A stretch of 64,000 nt of DNA from Lithospermum erythrorhizon (Eukaryota > Streptophyta > Magnoliopsida > Boraginales > Boraginaceae), in the NCBI GenBank assembly GCA_019722365.1, contig JADFUC010001729.1, positions 124,001-188,000 on the forward strand, read 5' to 3'. The notes beneath the pieces are model-generated. The model was not told the origin of the DNA and made no database searches. It saw only the letters and a program-made list of their open reading frames with translations. Every line of letters starts with the position of its first letter. Within the stretch, counting starts at the first letter, position 1. Below are positions 59,752 to 64,000 of this stretch, piece by piece. Position numbers and translations under genes: made by a program.

Positions 59752-60711
59752 TAGCCCGACAAAAGTTTGCTTGAATAAGGTTGAGTACTTGAGGATCGAA
59801 TCGGTTCGGTTTGAATTAAAATTGGAATGGCTTTATTACATCGGTTCTCTCGAAAGAGCCAAGACCAAAAATCCCGATTCGGTTCTTGTTGGATCAAATC
59901 ATCGGTTTTTGATCGGTCGTGTGGTTTTAGGTCAAATTTCATACCTATAGTTTTGGCTCAAAATGAAGTTCTAAAAGACTAGATTGATCAAATTCTGTAA
60001 GTACAATGAACTCATTTAAAATTAATTTTGCAATCTGTGTTTAGCCGTTTAATTCCGTTACCAATCTAGGCCATAAATCAATTGGTTCTAGGCAATTCGA
60101 AAAAATCGGTTATTTTGATTCGGTTTAGAACCTGTCGGATCGATTATAAATTTCGAGCACACCCTATCTATCTATTCCTGGCAAAAAAGATTATTATTAG
60201 ATCAATGTTTTTTCTCCCTCGTCTTTCAAACAATAAATCACATAATAATCAAATTTAGGTTACGTTTGAAAAAGAACTTGCTAAGTTAATGATTCGAGTC
60301 CAAGACATTTCATTCAACACCATAATTCGATTTCTAAATTTTATTTGTGAAAGATATATGTATTATTACCAATTGACTGAGCCTCATCACGATCTTTATA
60401 TACCGAGTATGATTTTCCATAGTAAGTATATATCTTTTTTAGTTATATGGTTCGACATATAAAACCCAAAATAAGATGTTACCTAACAGAACATCTTCCT
60501 TATATTCAAAATTTTAAATTATACTCCCTTCATTATTGTTTACTTTTTAACTATTTTTTCATTTTCAAAAAAAGTAGTCTGTAATCAATATTGAAATGGA
60601 CAATGTCGAAATTCGAATGCTTTATTACCTTACCTTCACATCACAATGAATAATTAAAGCTAATATCAATTCTATTGATCACTCTTCTCCAATTTATTCT
60701 GCTTCAACTTC
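59752..60711. other. Intergenic upstream of the proline-rich gene
   Basis: Contains an ATACTCCCTTCATTATTG Stowaway-like terminus near 60521 without a located partner. The frames at 59732-59950 on either strand look like chance. Confidence 0.4.
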
Positions 60712-60713
60712 AC

Positions 60714-60724
60714 ATATATAAATA
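60714..60724 (+). promoter_or_regulatory. Putative TATA box of the proline-rich membrane protein gene
   Basis: ATATATAAATA lies about 62-72 bp upstream of the ATG at 60786, a spacing that leaves a short 5' UTR of about 40 bases. Confidence 0.6.
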
Positions 60725-60785
60725 TAACTTGAGGCTTGAAGTTTTATGTACAACAGCTTCTTCGGTGCTTTATATTGTAGAAAAA

Positions 60786-61439
60786 ATGTCTTCAACAGAG
60801 AGCATCAAACACTATCCATACTACTCACCACCCCCTCCTCCACCTCCACCTCCAGCACCAAGCCCACCACCTCCTCCACCACCACCACCCCCACCTCAAG
60901 CGTTATGTCCTCCACCACCACATCCACCTAAATCTTATCCGCCACCACCTACACATTATACTCCACCCATTTCAAAACCTCCTACTGCATCACCACCCCA
61001 ACACTACCCACCTGGCGGCGGCCCCGGATATCCACCTTCTGCCCAGCCACCTTCATCAAAACCTCCATCATCCTCGCCACCAAAAAAATGGCCTCCATCA
61101 AAACCACCTAAGGGTTCACCACCAAAGAAACCATTACCACCAAGTTTACCACCTTCAAGCCAGCCCCCACTAGCATCACCACCAGGGTACCACAACATTC
61201 CATTACCACCAGCACCACCTATTCTCCCACCATCATCAAACATTCTAACTCCACCTGGTGGCGGAGGTGGAAAACACACAACCGCTATTGTAGTAGGTGC
61301 AACACTTGGTGGTGTTTTCTTCTTAGCATTCCTTGCACTTGGTCTCTTTTTAATCAAGAAAAAGAAAAAGCCAGTCATGGCGGCCCATGGTCACGGCCAT
61401 GAACCACATCATGAAGCAGCAGGGCATAGTCATGTCTAA
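60786..61439 (+). CDS. Proline-rich single-pass membrane protein, TED7-like
   Basis: 217 residues from ATG 60786 (MSSTESIKHYPYYS). Residues about 15-160 are extremely proline-rich (PPPPPP runs, SKPP, SSPPKK), like extensin-type wall proteins. A glycine run precedes a transmembrane helix at residues 165-190 (TTAIVVGATLGGVFFLAFLA). The cytosolic side has KKKKKP and a histidine-rich tail (HGHGHEPHHEAAGHSH). There is no classical signal peptide. This layout matches TRACHEARY ELEMENT DIFFERENTIATION-RELATED 7 proteins, which bind cellulose synthase subunits during secondary wall formation. Assignment is from layout and the GGVFFLAFLA-K5 block. A generic proline-rich membrane protein is the alternative. 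The upstream in-frame extension lies before the TATA box and is not used. Confidence 0.75.
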   Translation: MSSTESIKHYPYYSPPPPPPPPPAPSPPPPPPPPPPPQALCPPPPHPPKSYPPPPTHYTPPISKPPTASPPQHYPPGGGPGYPPSAQPPSSKPPSSSPPKKWPPSKPPKGSPPKKPLPPSLPPSSQPPLASPPGYHNIPLPPAPPILPPSSNILTPPGGGGGKHTTAIVVGATLGGVFFLAFLALGLFLIKKKKKPVMAAHGHGHEPHHEAAGHSHV

Positions 61440-64000
61440 TATTCCAACATTCACGAAATTGTTTAAATCTTTTTCCTTTCTTTTCAAATTGGGGTGTTTT
61501 CATGTTTATTTTATTAATCAGTATTTTTTTAAGCTGGAATAAGGTACATTTCTGCATGTACAAAATCCTAGTACGATAAGACGGGAGAAATAAATAAAGG
61601 AGCAAGCATCGATAGGAGGAAATTTAATTTCCGTAAAGTCAAAATTTACATATTTGATGTCAGAAAGTCTCCCCTTTACTTCAGAGGTTTGATTTGTGTA
61701 TATATACATATCTACTGTGGTATATATTTGTCAAGAAGATGCATATAATTTCAAGTGGATTTTTTTTAGTTTCGTGTCAATATATACATTTATTTAGGTC
61801 TGTCTATGTGAGAACCATATTACCGATATAAAATAGAGACGCTTTTATTAAAAAAATTAATAATATTTTTTGTTATAATGTGATAAAACAAATAAGCTAT
61901 CACCGATATAAATCGTGATTAGCAGAGGTAGGCAAGTTAACTTTAACAAAAATTTATCAAGAGCTAATTTTGAGAATTTTTGATTCTTCAATTTTTCCTT
62001 TTACCCTTTTCTTATTAGTCATATTTTCTATTTTAGTGTGCTAAAACTAATATGACAAAATGATAGATTTGAATTTATATATAGAAACAACCTAAGATTT
62101 TTTTTTCTTCAAATAATAAACACTTCTAATTAATTCTTCCTCCTGATAAGAAATAAATAGATGTACTATGTTAGTATTCATAAAAATTTAATATATCAAA
62201 ATTATGCATAATTTAATATAAAATCAAGAAAATACCACAAACAAAAAATTCAAATTGAGGAAAGAAAAAAAATATGATAACTTTAAGTATTTACTTACAT
62301 CAAATATCTAATTGATGAATGATGAGAAATTGGACAATTGGGTTCAATTTTAAATAATTATATTTCAATTGAGTATTAGATAAGCATTTTTCTAGTCCAC
62401 TTTGTACTCTTTCGTTATTCACTTTGCTCCATCTGTTTATTTTCCTTTTATAATCAAGCGATGACTTTTATTCATAATAATGGAGAGTCAAAATACAAAT
62501 ATTGACAAAGAAAATTTTTACACTAAATGGACTAACACAACTAGACCATTCTTATCAGGCCTCATCCTAACCCATACCATAATGAGACAAGACATGGTCC
62601 AATTCAACATCAAAACCCAACTAGACCTCACTAAGATAGACCTCCAAAACTAAATCCAGTTCCTTTTAAGACCTAAAGTCCCCTTGCTCCATCTGATAGA
62701 CTGTTTGTCTTCTTCCTTTTATTTTTAAGTTTTAGTATGTAGGTATGGAAATTTTGAAGGGATGATGGTACTGTCTGCTTGTATAACCGGATACTCAATA
62801 GTGTGTGGGCGCGATCTTTATGTATGTTCTGAACATAGTTTTTGTAAAAACACTGATTCTTACATTAATGAATAAGCTATTTGAGAATGATTGGGTAAAA
62901 TATAGTTATATATAAAATAAACTATATATTCTTATCGAATGTGGGCCAAAATAACTTTCCATATATTTTTGAAAACAACTCAATCTGTCTGACAGAAATT
63001 TATAATGGCCATTCCAGTATAAACATGAGCTACAATAATTCTTTATTTTCTTGACCTTTGTGTTGGGTTTCGGTATAATAAATAACAATTACAAACAAAA
63101 GCATGACGAGTTTTTGCGAATAATATAAAAAAATATCTGAAGTGTATCTTTTGGCTCAGAGATTGCGGCAGAATATATACGAGGAGGCGTAACAATCAGC
63201 GTAGATTGTCTCTAGAATAGTCTAATGCAAATTATTATGGACTTTTCCGTGAGAACTACTAGAGCTCTTTTAAAATATTAAGCGTAGGCGAGATTGGGCA
63301 ATTGGACGCTTCCGCCTCTTACTCATTAAATGAAAAGAGGGGGAAAAGATTTTGCGCTACTGTTCTCCTTGATATGAGAAGTGAAAACAATGAATGAGCA
63401 AGTTTCCTGTCCAATTTAGGCCCTACTATATAGAACTTGACATACTTAGAACTTGAGTGATGTGGTGGCTCTTGCTTCTTTCTCACAATGCAATGATCGA
63501 GCAATTTGGGGGTTGAACGCTACATTGCTATTCTAAAATCAAAGCATCTCATGTGGTGAAGAGAACATTCTGGAACCTCTATATTTTTTCCCTTTTTTTA
63601 GTTGAACATGGGGTGAATTCCAACTATTGAAATTTCTCCCCAATATTCGTATACATTTCTATTTTAAACCCTAGAGGTTATAGTTTAATTATAGTTCGAT
63701 TTCGTTGTTGTGTGTGACCTCTTAGGCTCGATCGATAATATGATATATTAATTTTAATAGAACATCATGATAATATATAGATTGTAGACGGACTCTAGTA
63801 AGAAATACATCTGTGCAAAACATGTCAGTCGAGTTAACTGTATTAATTGTCCAACTTGATTAACATACTCTCTGCAACTTATTATTATTTAAATGTAATG
63901 TCTAGGTTTATGCAATCCCCAATTATTCGGCCAGACGTATATTTTATGAATATAACATCTACATGTACTGTATTTCGAACCTCACTGTATCCTCATGAAA
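61440..64000. other. 3' flank and AT-rich intergenic stretch
   Basis: 3' UTR sequence is expected just after 61440. Beyond that I see no gene, RNA gene or element boundary. Short minus-strand frames here (such as 62906-63088 and 63319-63504) resemble no known protein. Confidence 0.45.

Noticed and set aside
61004..61378. Minus-strand glycine-rich frame
   Set aside because: It is the antisense shadow of the proline-rich gene; CCN codons read backwards give NGG glycine codons.

Overview
This window is AT-rich nuclear DNA from a flowering plant, most likely a eudicot. It has few genes, long intergenic stretches with TA microsatellites, and many transposons, often nested. The element families seen (Ty1/copia, Ty3-type long LTRs, CACTA, hAT, Stowaway, Helitron, SINE), the GT-AG introns and a plastid tRNA remnant all fit a plant chromosome. 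No prokaryotic gene organisation, CRISPR array or virus was seen. The species cannot be named from this sequence.

Two genes look intact. At 30481-31755 (+) is a single-exon RING-H2 E3 ubiquitin ligase of the ATL family, close to the ATL6/ATL31 type. At 60786-61439 (+) is a proline-rich single-pass membrane protein that looks like TED7 (tracheary element differentiation-related). A third candidate is a small two-exon gene at 48566-49127 (+) encoding about 158 residues of unknown function. Possible exon remnants of another unidentified gene lie on the minus strand at 57089-58315.

Layout: 1-6150 holds decayed palindromic elements, a Stowaway-like MITE, a (TA)n tract and a Helitron terminus. 6150-11440 is a diverged tandem array of roughly 100-bp units, split by a 2.56-kb solo LTR (8249-10812). 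12.1-20 kb holds a SINE-like unit, a Stowaway MITE with TA target sites, a short Helitron, a 130-bp minisatellite, and an hAT MITE with a perfect 8-bp target duplication inside another palindromic element. 20.1-25.4 kb is a minus-strand Ty1/copia ruin (LTR, primer site, RT and RNase H remnants) that contains a 2.8-kb long-LTR insertion. 27.3-30.1 kb is a complete non-autonomous CACTA element (TIR CACTACTAC, TSD AAT) ending 414 bp upstream of the ATL start codon. 32.3-34.1 kb looks like a minus-strand LTR, followed by a 76-bp tandem repeat.

38.5-57.0 kb is dominated by two large CACTA elements. Both have the order second-ORF, internal repeat array, TNP2 transposase; they lie in opposite orientation and flank a 1.8-kb island. 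That island carries a plastid trnS-GCU remnant and the 158-residue candidate gene. Both transposases are broken. No genes in this window appear to act together as a pathway. The most unusual architecture is the transposon structure, especially the repeat arrays placed between the two CACTA genes.
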